Shown piece by piece: positions 18,076 through 27,861 of a stretch of 64,000 nucleotides of DNA. The first letter of the stretch is position 1; every line of letters starts with the position of its first letter. The position numbers and the translations under genes were made by a program. Origin of the DNA: Alphaproteobacteria bacterium. GTDB taxonomy: Bacteria > Pseudomonadota > Alphaproteobacteria > Micavibrionales > Micavibrionaceae. The notes below the pieces were generated by a model. The model was not told where the DNA came from and did not search any database. It saw only the letters and a program-made list of their open reading frames with translations. The DNA lies in NCBI GenBank assembly GCA_002401695.1, contig NVTV01000001.1, positions 296,501-360,500 of the forward strand. Direction: 5' to 3'.

Positions 18076-19212
18076 TCACTTTTTCAATTGCTGTAAAATC
18101 GCAAAAGGAGAATCCTCATCATTAACTTTCGCTTCTGCAGACATGATACGTGGAGAATTATCTTTCTTGGGTCTCTTTTTTGCATCCCTTTTAGGCTTCG
18201 CACTCTTGGGCTTCTTGGCTTTATTACGCTCAGACGCAGCACCGCCACCCACAGTCCCTTTTTGAAAAGCCTTACCCTTTTTCAATCTAAATGTGGCAAG
18301 CACCGGCTTCACTTCTTTTACTTTTTCTTTCGGCTCATCTTTATCTGTTTTGTCGTCCGGCTTCTCTTCTGGTGTTTCTGCCTCTGTAACAGGATTCGCA
18401 GCAGCCTCTTCTTCCTCTTTTGCCTTCACTTCTGCGGGATCGTAAACTTTTGTATGCCCCATCGAAATTAAGATTTTATAGAGTTCATCAATCGGGCAAC
18501 CCAACCATTCCGCCATTTCATGACGTGCCTGAAATTTACCATCCTGCGCATTATCATAAACACAGCTAATCACTCTATCCAGCATATCAATACGCACCGC
18601 ACGACCACCATAAAGGGGGTACCCAATGGAGCGATAATAATCTTCATTTGCCTTCGCATCTTCAATCTTCACAGAAACAATACCATCCGCGGGGGTCATC
18701 GCAGGTAACTCTTTGCCATGAAATAACGACCAAAGCAGCGCCCGCAACTTCACCGCAGCAGGTTTATTAAGTGCAGGGATAAACGCCAATATAGGCCCTA
18801 AACGGATTTTCTTCGCACGTAAATCTGCCCGCGTTTCAGGCGTTAACGCCGCGATCATGCTTTCAAGGTCGCCACGCGGCACAATCCCAAGCCCACTATA
18901 CATTTTTTCAGAAATCTGCGAGACAGCATCATCTTTAACAGCCATGCCTTGAGGCACTTCCAATAACATCAACGGCTCTAAAACCGTATTGAAGTGCATA
19001 TTGAGCCATATCTTCAAACTATTTTTAAGCTCAAGCGGATCATATTTCGCCGTGTGTTCATTCTCCAGAACCTTCAACACAGGCTTCAAGGCTGAGTCTC
19101 CCTTTTCCAGAAGAGCAATCGCGACTCCCGGTAATGGATTATTCAACTTTTCCTGCCAAAGGATTTGCCCTTCCGCGGACAATATAAATTGTGATGCTTT
19201 TGCTTCTAACAT
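18076..19212 (-). CDS. stand-alone C-terminal module of alphaproteobacterial helicase-related proteins
   Basis: The 378-residue product resembles the region that follows the SUV3-like helicase core in long alphaproteobacterial 'helicase-related' proteins: FILSAEGQILWQEKL, PGVAIALLEKGDSALKPVLKVLENEHT, LKIWLNMHFNTVLEPL, FIPALNKPAAVKLRALLWSLFHG, YPLYGGRAVRIDMLDRVIS and the GCPIDELYKILISMGH helix. The C-terminal 110 residues are a Lys/Glu/Pro-rich tail with basic KPKSAKPKRDAKKRPKK runs suited to RNA binding. No Walker A or B motif occurs, and directly upstream lies a divergent gene, so the helicase core is absent here. The ATG at 19212 is preferred to a TTG at 19230. The family match is from memory of the motif series; moderately sure. 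Confidence 0.6.
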   Translation of the reverse strand: MLEAKASQFILSAEGQILWQEKLNNPLPGVAIALLEKGDSALKPVLKVLENEHTAKYDPLELKNSLKIWLNMHFNTVLEPLMLLEVPQGMAVKDDAVSQISEKMYSGLGIVPRGDLESMIAALTPETRADLRAKKIRLGPILAFIPALNKPAAVKLRALLWSLFHGKELPAMTPADGIVSVKIEDAKANEDYYRSIGYPLYGGRAVRIDMLDRVISCVYDNAQDGKFQARHEMAEWLGCPIDELYKILISMGHTKVYDPAEVKAKEEEEAAANPVTEAETPEEKPDDKTDKDEPKEKVKEVKPVLATFRLKKGKAFQKGTVGGGAASERNKAKKPKSAKPKRDAKKRPKKDNSPRIMSAEAKVNDEDSPFAILQQLKK

Positions 19213-19338
19213 AACCTGTAAATACGCCAATTGTTATTCTGTTTGGATATTAATGCCGTTTATCCTTGGACACGGCAAGAGTTTTTCTATAAATTCACCA
19301 AACAAAAGTACTTTATTACCATTTTTAAAGGAAAACCC

Positions 19339-20919
19339 ATGATCCGGCTCGCTTCAATCCTCTTTGTTATACTCATCCTGCCCCTTAATGTTATGGCGGC
19401 GGAAATCAGCGATCAGGGCGCTCAAAAACTAAAAACATCGTTTGAAGATATTCTTGCATATCAAAAAGAAGTCAACGAAGCCTTTGGATCTGTTCGCGTT
19501 ATCTATGAAGGTGAACTCACGGTTAAGCAAGAAAGCGAATATTATACAATCACCCTACCCCGTATTTTATTAAAAAATCCGGAAATAACGCCCGCACAAT
19601 ATAATGAAAAAACAAAGACCAAAGATCAAACCTTTGATATGGGCGTCATCTCCATTAATGCAATGCCCGATGACAAGGCTGGATATTGGAAAATGGTCTG
19701 GGCACTGCCCGAATCCATGACAATGTCCAGTGAGACCGAAGAAGATTTCACAATAAGTTTTGGATCACAGAATGTCATTGCCCTGTTCGACGATACACTT
19801 GGCTATTTCACTAAGCTCAACATGAACTTATCAGATGTACATTTTAAAATAGGAGAGCAAGACACCGGAACATCCATTGGGAACCTTCAGCTCTACACAA
19901 ATTTGGACAGAGGTGAGACAGGCACATTTTCTGGCCCCGGACATTTCCTTATAAGCAATTTATTCATCGTAAAGCCGGAAGACGGAATCTCGATAAAAAC
20001 AGAGGAATTAAAAATATCATCTACCGTAACAGACTTGGTTTTACCGACACTTCTAGAATATAAGGCCAAACTTCTGAAACATGCCGGTGTTTTTGATTCC
20101 TTAGAAAACATCGACAATGAAAGCGATGCTAAAGACATTGATAGCCAAAGCGTTTTAGACATGATGCTTGACATGTACGATATCCAGATGAGCAGTATAA
20201 ACGTCAAATACAATCTTAAAAATATAGAAATCATTTCTACTGCCGAAGCTGAAGCCAAAAACGAAGATGATGATCTCAAGAGTGTAAAAATCGGTTCTGC
20301 ATTTATAGAGTTTGGTTCCGACAATATAAATACCGAGAATGGTACATTACATATCAAAATGGGACATGACGCACTTGATATACAATCAGACAACCCCCTG
20401 ATGCTCTCTGCGTTCTTGCCAACACACACCAATTTAGATGTCAGAGCAGAGAATATTCCATATAGCACACTCTCTAAAATGATAAAGAACAGCGCCGCAG
20501 CTTTGGTTGAAAACCCGAGTTCTGCGGTAATGGTCGGATTTACCACCCTAATGAAACTACCTGCCATTCTCTCGCAAGCAAACACACAATTGATCGTAAA
20601 AGATAATATCATCAAAAATAACGTGTATGACATCTCTTTAAACGGGAAAGTTATAACGGATATAACTGCCGTCATGGGGTTTTCGGCAAAATTCAAGACA
20701 GTATTTAAAGGTCTGGATGACCTACTCTCCAAAGTGCCGCGTGATCCTGAAAATGAAGAAGCCGTAAACACCATCAAACAGTTAGAAAAGCTAAAATCTT
20801 TAGGTAAGGTAAGTACCGATGAGAATGGAAAGACGGTTTATACCTTTGATTTTGAAGCCAACCCACAAGGTTCGTTTACTCTCAATGGGCAAGACACATC
20901 AACTATTGATTTCGACTAG
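19339..20919 (+). CDS. periplasmic protein of unknown function (YdgA/DUF945-like architecture)
   Basis: The 526-residue product has a signal peptide (MIRLASILFVILILPLNVMAA) then a long beta-rich region with repeated short strand patterns and acidic loops, without cysteines. The start at 19339 follows AAAGGAAAA and begins the signal peptide; the frame extends upstream to 19231 but the extra residues are not signal-like. Motifs such as HTNLDVRAENIPYSTLSKMIKNSA recall the YdgA/DUF945 or DUF2125-type periplasmic proteins, whose function is unknown, but the match is weak. It is divergent from the helicase C-module gene (starts 126 bp apart) and convergent with hemW. Confidence 0.55.
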   Translation: MIRLASILFVILILPLNVMAAEISDQGAQKLKTSFEDILAYQKEVNEAFGSVRVIYEGELTVKQESEYYTITLPRILLKNPEITPAQYNEKTKTKDQTFDMGVISINAMPDDKAGYWKMVWALPESMTMSSETEEDFTISFGSQNVIALFDDTLGYFTKLNMNLSDVHFKIGEQDTGTSIGNLQLYTNLDRGETGTFSGPGHFLISNLFIVKPEDGISIKTEELKISSTVTDLVLPTLLEYKAKLLKHAGVFDSLENIDNESDAKDIDSQSVLDMMLDMYDIQMSSINVKYNLKNIEIISTAEAEAKNEDDDLKSVKIGSAFIEFGSDNINTENGTLHIKMGHDALDIQSDNPLMLSAFLPTHTNLDVRAENIPYSTLSKMIKNSAAALVENPSSAVMVGFTTLMKLPAILSQANTQLIVKDNIIKNNVYDISLNGKVITDITAVMGFSAKFKTVFKGLDDLLSKVPRDPENEEAVNTIKQLEKLKSLGKVSTDENGKTVYTFDFEANPQGSFTLNGQDTSTIDFD

Positions 20920-20925
20920 ATATAT

Positions 20926-22083
20926 TCACTGAAGAATAAACGGAATAAGGGCATTCAAGCGCAGTAAGCCTTCACGTGTTAGCTGTACCTGATCGCCCGC
21001 GACATGCGCCCAACCTTCATCACAAATGGTTTGCAGCTTATCACTGTCAACAACACGATCAAATGCGAGTCCCGATAGAGCTTCACACCGCTTAATCGAC
21101 ACACCATCGCGTAAACGTAGCCCCATCATAAGACATTCAACAAAACGATCATCTGCGCTCAACGTCTCAAGTTCATGCGCGCCATAGCCCTTTTCTTGCA
21201 CACGCTTCAACCAAATTTCAGGCGCACTATGATCCCTGCTCGCAAACTTAGCGCTACCGTTCATAAAGCGCCCATGCGCCCCCGCACCGACACCAATATA
21301 ATCTGCCATATGCCAATACACCAGATTGTGACGGCATTCCTGCCCCTCTTGTGCATGATTAGACACTTCATACGCAGGCATACCCGCACCCTCCATAATA
21401 TCTTGAGTCAAGTGATAGAACTCTGCACCCTTCACATCATCAGGAATAGAAAACTCGCCGCGATTATACTGCATATAAAAAGGCGTATTACGTTCAATCG
21501 TTAGCTGGTAAAGCGACATATGCCCGCGCGCATAAGACAAACCACGCGTTAATTCCGCTTCCCAGTCCTGCAAAGACTGTTCAGGACGCCCATAGATTAA
21601 ATCAAAGCTATAACGCTCAAAACATTCTCCCGCTATATCAATGGCCTTGAAAGCCTCATCAACGCTATGCTCGCGCCCCAGAAATGCGAGGTCTTTATTA
21701 TTAAGCGCCTGCACCCCCAGTGATATGCGCGTAATCCCCGCCCCTTTAAAAGCTTTGAACTTTCCGATTTCAACCGAGGTCGGGTTCGCCTCCAGCGTGA
21801 TTTCCACGTCATTGACCGCAGGCCATAATCTCTGAACCGCATCAATCATCACCTGCACCGTTTCAGGCGACATTAAAGACGGCGTGCCGCCCCCGAAAAA
21901 GATCGACACCACCTGCTTATTTGGTAAAAGTTCCGCATAGTATTCAAGAGATTTAACATACGCCTCTGCCCATTCCTTCTGGTCAAAAGCGCCGCGAACA
22001 TGGGAATTAAAATCGCAATACGGGCATTTTGCCGCACAGAAAGGCCAATGAATATAAACCCCCATCTGATTATCACGAAACAC
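20926..22083 (-). CDS. hemW: HemW-type radical SAM protein (CPO-III-like)
   Basis: The 385-residue product has the radical SAM cluster motif CAAKCPYCDFNSHV at about residues 17-30 (C-x3-C-x2-C), FFGGGTPSLM for SAM binding, LEANPTSVE, and GVQALNNKDLAFLGREHS, with the C-terminal HemN-like domain. HemW proteins are haem chaperones rather than coproporphyrinogen oxidases. It follows rdgB with a 7-bp gap on the same strand, the usual rph-rdgB-hemW order in Alphaproteobacteria, which supports the call. Translation may start at 22083 or at the Met of QMGVYIHWPF, 18 bp further in. Confidence 0.9.
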   Translation of the reverse strand: MFRDNQMGVYIHWPFCAAKCPYCDFNSHVRGAFDQKEWAEAYVKSLEYYAELLPNKQVVSIFFGGGTPSLMSPETVQVMIDAVQRLWPAVNDVEITLEANPTSVEIGKFKAFKGAGITRISLGVQALNNKDLAFLGREHSVDEAFKAIDIAGECFERYSFDLIYGRPEQSLQDWEAELTRGLSYARGHMSLYQLTIERNTPFYMQYNRGEFSIPDDVKGAEFYHLTQDIMEGAGMPAYEVSNHAQEGQECRHNLVYWHMADYIGVGAGAHGRFMNGSAKFASRDHSAPEIWLKRVQEKGYGAHELETLSADDRFVECLMMGLRLRDGVSIKRCEALSGLAFDRVVDSDKLQTICDEGWAHVAGDQVQLTREGLLRLNALIPFILQ

Positions 22084-22090
22084 GGGCGGG

Positions 22091-22687
22091 TTATCCTTTT
22101 AAACAGTTCTCGACCAGCAGCTTAAACGCATTTGCCCGATGAGAAATCGCCTGTTTTTTCTCAGACTCCATTTCGGCGAAACTGATATCATAGCCCTCCG
22201 CCTGAAAAATAGGATCATAACCAAAACCGCGCGATCCGCGCATCGGCCACGTAATTGATCCATGAACGAACCCTTCAAATACTTCTGAATGTCCATCAGG
22301 CCACCCAAGCGCAAGTACGCACACAAAGGAGGCGCTGCGATCATCGTTATCCCCCAACGCGTCATGCACTTTCTGCATCGCCAGATTAAAATCCTTATCC
22401 GCGCCGCCCCAACGCGCGGAATAAATCCCCGGATCGCCGCCAAGCGCATTGACCGCCAAGCCACTATCATCCGCAAGAGATACCTTGCCGCTGGCCTGCG
22501 CCGCCGCTTGTGCTTTTAAAATCGCGTTCTCAATAAATGTCGCGCCCGTTTCTTCCGGTTCCGGTAAGCCAAGCTCATCCGCCGTACAAAAACGCGATAC
22601 ATAAGGCGAGAGCAACGCCGATATTTCACGCGCTTTGCCCTTATTATGTGTCGCGATCAGCAGCTCATCGCCATCGAATTGACGCAT
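22091..22687 (-). CDS. rdgB: XTP/dITP diphosphatase (non-canonical purine NTP pyrophosphatase)
   Basis: The 198-residue product hydrolyses dITP, XTP and ITP, cleaning the nucleotide pool. It has [18 protein letters not shown] at the N-terminus, [40 protein letters not shown] at about residues 70-94 and [13 protein letters not shown], with the [10 protein letters not shown] tail. The ATG at 22687 starts the conserved part; the frame can be read further upstream to 22732 but that overlaps rph. Its start lies one base after the rph stop, so the two are translationally coupled. Confidence 0.93.
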   Translation of the reverse strand: MRQFDGDELLIATHNKGKAREISALLSPYVSRFCTADELGLPEPEETGATFIENAILKAQAAAQASGKVSLADDSGLAVNALGGDPGIYSARWGGADKDFNLAMQKVHDALGDNDDRSASFVCVLALGWPDGHSEVFEGFVHGSITWPMRGSRGFGYDPIFQAEGYDISFAEMESEKKQAISHRANAFKLLVENCLKG

Positions 22688-22688
22688 A

Positions 22689-23408
22689 TTACAACCCCAA
22701 AGCCTTGTTTTGTATCTCGGTAAGATCTGCACAACCTGCCTTGGCCAAAGCCAATAGCGCTAAGAACTCTTCCTCTGAAAACGGTTCTTTCTCGGCGGTG
22801 CCTTGAATTTCACAAATACCGCCCTTGCCTGTAATCACAAAATTCGCATCTGTATCGGCGTCAGAATCCTCATCATAATCAAGATCAAGCACAGGCTCGC
22901 CTTTATAAATACCGCATGAAATTGCAGCAACACTGTCGCTCATCGGGATTTCATCTAATGCGCCGATATTCACCAAATGCTGCATCGCCAAGTGAAGTGC
23001 CACATATCCGCCGGTAATCGCCGCCGTGCGCGTGCCGCCATCGGCCTGAATAACATCGCAATCAATACGCACCTGACGCTCACCAAGTTTCTTCATATCA
23101 ACCACCGCCCGCAAAGCGCGCCCAATTAAACGTTGAATTTCCTGTGTACGGCCTGATTGCTTACCACGTGCCGCTTCACGATCCATACGGGAATTAGTAG
23201 AGCGCGGCAACATGCCATATTCCGCTGTAACCCAGCCTTTACCAGAGTTTTTCATCCATCCGGGAACGCGTTCTTCAACACTGGCGGTACATAAAACATG
23301 CGTATCGCCAAACTTGATCAAACATGATCCTTCTGCGTGTTTTGAAAAGCCTGGAATAATCTCTACGGCTCTTAAATCATTTAAATTGCGACCTGATGGA
23401 CGGGGCAT
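22689..23408 (-). CDS. rph: ribonuclease PH
   Basis: The 239-residue product is a phosphorolytic 3'-5' exoribonuclease that trims tRNA 3' ends. It opens [28 protein letters not shown], has [15 protein letters not shown] at about residues 58-72, [39 protein letters not shown] at about residues 115-138 and [21 protein letters not shown]. All the family's catalytic features (the R-T-Q, D-C-D and GGTR motifs) are present and the length is typical. It is the first gene of the rph-rdgB-hemW operon. Confidence 0.95.
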   Translation of the reverse strand: MPRPSGRNLNDLRAVEIIPGFSKHAEGSCLIKFGDTHVLCTASVEERVPGWMKNSGKGWVTAEYGMLPRSTNSRMDREAARGKQSGRTQEIQRLIGRALRAVVDMKKLGERQVRIDCDVIQADGGTRTAAITGGYVALHLAMQHLVNIGALDEIPMSDSVAAISCGIYKGEPVLDLDYDEDSDADTDANFVITGKGGICEIQGTAEKEPFSEEEFLALLALAKAGCADLTEIQNKALGL

Positions 23409-23609
23409 ATTACGTTATCCTTATATAATATTTAAAATAGTGCGACACCATTACGCACATAAAACCAATTGTCAATTTCACGCATGCTTAAGATCAAATA
23501 TAAACCGAAAAAAGACAAAAAACCTTACTTATCAAAGATATGTTTTGCGTAATATCGTTTTCCACTGTAAGATCAGTGCGCATTAGTACACTAATTTGGG
23601 TTTTATATT

Positions 23610-24500
23610 ATGATACAAAAATTATTTTCTTCTTTCTTATTCTCAATGATCTTAATCAGCATGACTCTTCCCCTCTCTGCACGCGCAGATGTGAAAGACT
23701 ATGAGCAGGAAGAAGGAACCTCCGCAAATATGTTCTCTCACAATGCATATGAGATTGCCTTTTTCAATACACCGCATTTATCGGATAACACCTTTACAAT
23801 GCGCGTCAGTGCGACTGGAAAAGTTTCAGGCTGCACCCATATGACAGGAAGTTATGTTGAAGTTAAGACAGTCGGTGACACACTGAAAATCGAAGTTGTT
23901 GAATCCGAGGCCCTGCTTAACGATAAAGAACCTCTGTACGCTCATTATTCCTGTCAGATAAAGGGGAGTGAATCATTCTTTGACGTACTGCTTGATCGTG
24001 ACAAATTAATAGCCGATAAAGTTGAGCATATACAACTGAGAAGTAGAGCATATGGCGACTTTCAGACCGTTGACATAAAAATTAACAAGAACAATATAAA
24101 ATTCACAGCGACCCTGCCTCGGGAAGAAAAACACATTGTTTTCTGGTTCCACCCAAAGAGCACGGTAACACTACAAGCACCGAATGCGAAAAGCAGAGAC
24201 GATGTACGTGATGCCATTCGCGCGTTTGGTATGGCGCAAGGGCTTACACCAATCGAGGATGTTGTTAAAGGCTATCATTTTCCACATGATGCTCATAACT
24301 ACGTTGTTTTTTCCGATACAGATGGACGTTTAGTAAAAGACTTGGACACTCTTGATACCAGAATTCCTGTTGGTCAAATCACCGTCACCGAAACAAGGTA
24401 TGGTGCCAACGGCCCCGTTGAAGAGCAGTATCATCTGAAAATCATTGCTAAGCGCACAAATAATACCTTCAACAGAAGATATTCAAAACGCCTGCATTAA
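23610..24500 (+). CDS. exported protein of unknown function in the place usually held by hrcA
   Basis: The 296-residue product has a signal peptide (MIQKLFSSFLFSMILISMTLPLSARA). The mature part is beta-rich with two Cys (SGCTHM and YSCQIKG) that could pair, an adhesin-like series of strands (VDIKINKNNIKFTATL), and a basic end (IIAKRTNNTFNRRYSKRLH). I do not recognise the family. It sits between rph and grpE, where many Alphaproteobacteria have hrcA; no HrcA-like sequence or full CIRCE operator is present. The 200-bp region upstream is AT-rich with no clear box. Confidence 0.6.
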   Translation: MIQKLFSSFLFSMILISMTLPLSARADVKDYEQEEGTSANMFSHNAYEIAFFNTPHLSDNTFTMRVSATGKVSGCTHMTGSYVEVKTVGDTLKIEVVESEALLNDKEPLYAHYSCQIKGSESFFDVLLDRDKLIADKVEHIQLRSRAYGDFQTVDIKINKNNIKFTATLPREEKHIVFWFHPKSTVTLQAPNAKSRDDVRDAIRAFGMAQGLTPIEDVVKGYHFPHDAHNYVVFSDTDGRLVKDLDTLDTRIPVGQITVTETRYGANGPVEEQYHLKIIAKRTNNTFNRRYSKRLH

Positions 24501-24587
24501 TGAGACCTTTATCACCACACAACATGTGTAATATAAGATACTTGTGTAGCTTTTATACAACAAATCACCACGTTAGGATGCGACAAA

Positions 24588-25283
24588 ATGTCTCATGAAG
24601 AGGATAATTCTGCTCAAAGAACACAGGCAGAACAAGACGCACAAAATGAATTTCGCACGGACGACAATGAAGATCTGGAATACGATTCTTTTTCCGCCGA
24701 TTTAGACTCGGAAACAGCGGCCCCTCCTGCTAACAACCAGCCAAGCGAAGATCAGGTACGTATCACCCTTCTGGAAACAGAGCTGGAGCGCACAAAAGAT
24801 TTAATGATGCGCACCGTCGCAGAGGCCGAAAATGGCCGAAAACGCGCTTTGAAAGAGCGTGAAGATGCTTCAAAATTTGCCATATCGGGTTTTGCTCGCG
24901 ACATTTTGAGCGTTGCAGACAATCTCCGCCGTGCCCTTGATGCCATCCCAGCAGAATTACAAGCCCAACACCCACAAGTCAAAAACCTAACCGATGGCAT
25001 TGATGCCACGGAACGAGAGCTTCTACGCTGCTTCGAAAAAAACGGCATCAAAAAGACAGAACCTCTAGACGAGCGTTTTGACCCCAATTTCCACGAAGTG
25101 ATGTTCGAAACCCCCATGCCTGACAAGACAAGAGGTACTATTATTCAAGTGATAGAACCTGGATACACCCTTAATGGGCGCCTTTTACGCCCCGCCCGTG
25201 TTGGTATTGCCAAGAATGATGGCTCCGTCAGCAAAGAACAAACATCACAAGAACCCGGACAAACTATAAACACCGAAGTCTAG
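24588..25283 (+). CDS. grpE: nucleotide exchange factor GrpE
   Basis: The 231-residue product is the DnaK nucleotide-exchange factor. It has an acidic N-terminal extension, a long coiled coil at about residues 55-110 (LLETELERTKDLMMRTVAEAENGRKRALKEREDASKFA), and the C-terminal beta domain ending NGRLLRPARVGIAKN. The signature FDPNFHEVMFETP...GTIIQVIEPGYTLNGRLLRPARVGI is clear. The dnaK gene follows 149 bp later; a heat-shock promoter of the sigma-32 type could not be recognised before either gene. Confidence 0.93.
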   Translation: MSHEEDNSAQRTQAEQDAQNEFRTDDNEDLEYDSFSADLDSETAAPPANNQPSEDQVRITLLETELERTKDLMMRTVAEAENGRKRALKEREDASKFAISGFARDILSVADNLRRALDAIPAELQAQHPQVKNLTDGIDATERELLRCFEKNGIKKTEPLDERFDPNFHEVMFETPMPDKTRGTIIQVIEPGYTLNGRLLRPARVGIAKNDGSVSKEQTSQEPGQTINTEV

Positions 25284-25432
25284 GCACATAAAATATTATA
25301 AATTGGCATTCTTATGCTGGATTTTTGTATTCCCCCTTGATATAATCTCCCCCTAAATGAAAACCTTCGGGAATTTATGCGGTGCCACTGGTGTGGGCTG
25401 CTTATAATTTGCCAAAACAAAAGGAAACTAAA

Positions 25433-27385
25433 ATGAGCAAAGTAATCGGTATTGACTTAGGTACTACCAATTCATGTGTATCCGTGATGGACGGTAAAGA
25501 GCCACGCGTGATCGAAAATGCAGAAGGCGCGCGGACAACCCCATCCATGATCGCTTTCACAAAAGATGGAGAGCGTTTGGCCGGACAACCTGCAAAACGC
25601 CAAGCCGTCACAAACCCTGAAAATACAGTGTACGCCATCAAACGTCTTATCGGGCGTCCATTTGATGACGAACAAGTACAGGAGATGGCCAAGAAAGCCC
25701 CTTTCAAAATTATCAAAGGCGATAATGGCGATGCATGGGTCGAAATTGAAGGCGAAAAATACGCCCCGTCCCAAATCGCTGCAATGATCTTACAAAAAAT
25801 GAAGGAAACTGCCGAGAGCTATCTTGGCGAACCTGTAACAAAGGCCGTTATTACGGTACCTGCATATTTCAATGATGCACAACGCCAAGCCACAAAAGAT
25901 GCGGGTAAAATCGCCGGTCTTGAAGTTGAGCGTATCATTAACGAGCCCACAGCCGCGGCATTGGCCTATGGTCTGGACAAAAGTGCATCAGGCACAATTA
26001 TTGTCTATGACCTTGGTGGTGGTACCTTCGACGTATCCATCCTTGAAGTTGGCGATGGCGTTTTCGAAGTAAAGGCGACCAATGGTGATACCTTCCTTGG
26101 TGGTGAAGACTTTGATGCGCGCATTATTGACTATCTCGCCGATGAATTCAAAAAAGAGCAAACCATTGACTTGCGCGAAGACACTGTTGCGCTTCAACGC
26201 TTAAAAGAAGCCGCAGAAAAAGCAAAGATTGAGCTATCCAGCACAACACAAACGGAAATTAATCTGCCCTTTATCACAGCAGATGCCTCCGGCCCGAAGC
26301 ATTTACAAATTTCGCTCAGCCGCGCAAAACTGGAAAGCATCGTTGCCGACCTTATTAAGCGTACGACGACACCGCTTAAATCCGCACTGAAAGATGCCGG
26401 GCTAAAAGCATCTGAAATTGATGATGTTGTTATGGTTGGTGGGATGACCCGCATGCCTAAAATCATTGAAACGGTTAAAGATTTCTTCGGTAAAGAGCCA
26501 CATAAAGGTGTTAACCCTGATGAAGTAGTTGCCAATGGCGCTGCCATTCAGGGCGGTATCTTACGCGGCGACGTGAAGGATGTTCTGCTTCTTGATGTGA
26601 CACCACTTTCACTTGGTATCGAAACACTGGGCGGCGTATTCACACGTTTGATTGAACGTAATACGACAATCCCGACCAAGAAATCTCAAGTGTTCTCTAC
26701 AGCTGAGGATAATCAGAATGCTGTTACCATCCGCGTTTTCCAAGGGGAGCGTGAAATGGCCGCAGACAATAAAGTATTGGGACAGTTCGATCTTGTTGGC
26801 GTTCCTCCCGCTCCACGCGGTATACCGCAAATCGAAGTCACCTTCGATATTGATGTTAACGGTATCGTCAATGTTTCTGCCAAGGACAAAGCCACAAATA
26901 AGGAACAGCAAATCCGTATTCAGGCGTCCGGCGGTCTATCTGATGAAGATATCGACCAAATGGTCAAAGACGCAGAAGCCAACGCAGATTCCGACGCAGA
27001 AAAACGCGAAGCCGTTGAAATGCGTAATCAGGCAGAAGCAATGATCCACGCGACAGAAAACTCAATAGAAGAGCTAGGCGATAAAGTCCCTGAAGACGAA
27101 AAAGCAATAGTCGAAACGGCGGTCTCTGATCTGAAAACAGCGTTAGAAGGCGAAGATGCAACAGACATCAAAGAAAAAACCGATGCTCTGACACAGGCAA
27201 GCATGAAACTTGGCGAACTGGCATACCGTCAGGCACAAGAAGATGCCGCTGGTGATGCGGATAGCGAAGACACATCCACTGCCACTGATGCAGAAAGCCC
27301 TTCTGATGATGATGATGCAATTGACGCTGACTTCACTGATCTTGAGATCGAAGAAGAAACAGACGATGAAGAAAAATCTGCTTAG
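25433..27385 (+). CDS. dnaK: molecular chaperone DnaK (Hsp70)
   Basis: The 650-residue product is a full-length Hsp70: [18 protein letters not shown] at residue 3, the phosphate-binding [54 protein letters not shown], the substrate-binding beta domain [16 protein letters not shown], and a helical lid ending in a highly acidic tail. The start at 25433 is the ATG of MSKVIGID; the open frame extends to 25382 but no conserved residue precedes it. AAGGAAACTAAA gives a reasonable ribosome binding site. It is part of the grpE-dnaK-J protein-dnaJ block. Confidence 0.97.
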   Translation: MSKVIGIDLGTTNSCVSVMDGKEPRVIENAEGARTTPSMIAFTKDGERLAGQPAKRQAVTNPENTVYAIKRLIGRPFDDEQVQEMAKKAPFKIIKGDNGDAWVEIEGEKYAPSQIAAMILQKMKETAESYLGEPVTKAVITVPAYFNDAQRQATKDAGKIAGLEVERIINEPTAAALAYGLDKSASGTIIVYDLGGGTFDVSILEVGDGVFEVKATNGDTFLGGEDFDARIIDYLADEFKKEQTIDLREDTVALQRLKEAAEKAKIELSSTTQTEINLPFITADASGPKHLQISLSRAKLESIVADLIKRTTTPLKSALKDAGLKASEIDDVVMVGGMTRMPKIIETVKDFFGKEPHKGVNPDEVVANGAAIQGGILRGDVKDVLLLDVTPLSLGIETLGGVFTRLIERNTTIPTKKSQVFSTAEDNQNAVTIRVFQGEREMAADNKVLGQFDLVGVPPAPRGIPQIEVTFDIDVNGIVNVSAKDKATNKEQQIRIQASGGLSDEDIDQMVKDAEANADSDAEKREAVEMRNQAEAMIHATENSIEELGDKVPEDEKAIVETAVSDLKTALEGEDATDIKEKTDALTQASMKLGELAYRQAQEDAAGDADSEDTSTATDAESPSDDDDAIDADFTDLEIEEETDDEEKSA

Positions 27386-27408
27386 TCTATAATTAAATAA
27401 ATATATCC

Positions 27409-27447
27409 AAGGATATCGGCGCGCTTTATTTGGCCTTCGGTATCCTT
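27409..27447 (+). other. stem-loop between dnaK and the short J-protein gene
   Basis: AAGGATATCG (27409-27418) can pair with CGGTATCCTT (27438-27447) over ten base pairs including one U-G, with a 19-nt loop. No U-run follows, so it is not a typical rho-independent terminator. It may be an mRNA processing or stabilising element setting dnaK above downstream genes; that is inference. Confidence 0.4.
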
Positions 27448-27475
27448 GTAAACATGCAATAAATATGGTGACTTG

Positions 27476-27856
27476 ATGTTTAAACAAGAAAACAAAAGCA
27501 AATCCTACTATGACATTCTAAAGATATACCCCGATTCATCTGACGCGGATATCAGGAAGTCCTATTTGGAATTGGCGCAAATTTATCACCCCGATAAAAA
27601 TCCGGGAAATAAGAAAATTGCCGCTCTACGCTTTCGTTTGATTAACGAAGCATATGCCGCACTGAAAACACCTGATGGACGCGCACGTTATAATCGATTG
27701 CTGCTTTCACAACGCGGTCAGCCCAAAGGCATTAACCTTAAGGCCGATAACGACAATAGATCAGTCTCTAATGATACAGGACTATGGGATAGCTTCGTTG
27801 AGTTTTTCATGCCACCTAAAACAGCACCGCAGAAACACAACTCCGGAAAAGAGTAA
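27476..27856 (+). CDS. short J-domain protein
   Basis: The 126-residue product is little more than a J domain: [66 protein letters not shown] at about residues 12-78, with the catalytic HPD tripeptide in IYHPDKN. A 45-residue tail (ending [17 protein letters not shown]) has no Gly/Phe region, zinc finger or client domain. It would stimulate DnaK ATPase as a specialised co-chaperone. It lies between dnaK and dnaJ, 5 bp before dnaJ's start. An ATG at 27476 is preferred over the TTG at 27473. Confidence 0.85.
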   Translation: MFKQENKSKSYYDILKIYPDSSDADIRKSYLELAQIYHPDKNPGNKKIAALRFRLINEAYAALKTPDGRARYNRLLLSQRGQPKGINLKADNDNRSVSNDTGLWDSFVEFFMPPKTAPQKHNSGKE

Positions 27857-27861
27857 CCATT

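Noticed and set aside
19893-20777. 294-codon frame on the minus strand
   Set aside because: It is antisense to the exported protein at 19339-20919, has no ribosome site, and reads as Ser/Phe-rich low quality protein.
25321-25370. sigma-32 heat-shock promoter before dnaK
   Set aside because: A CTTGATA with CCCCCTAAAT follows too closely (about 8 bp) to form the usual 13-17 bp spacing.
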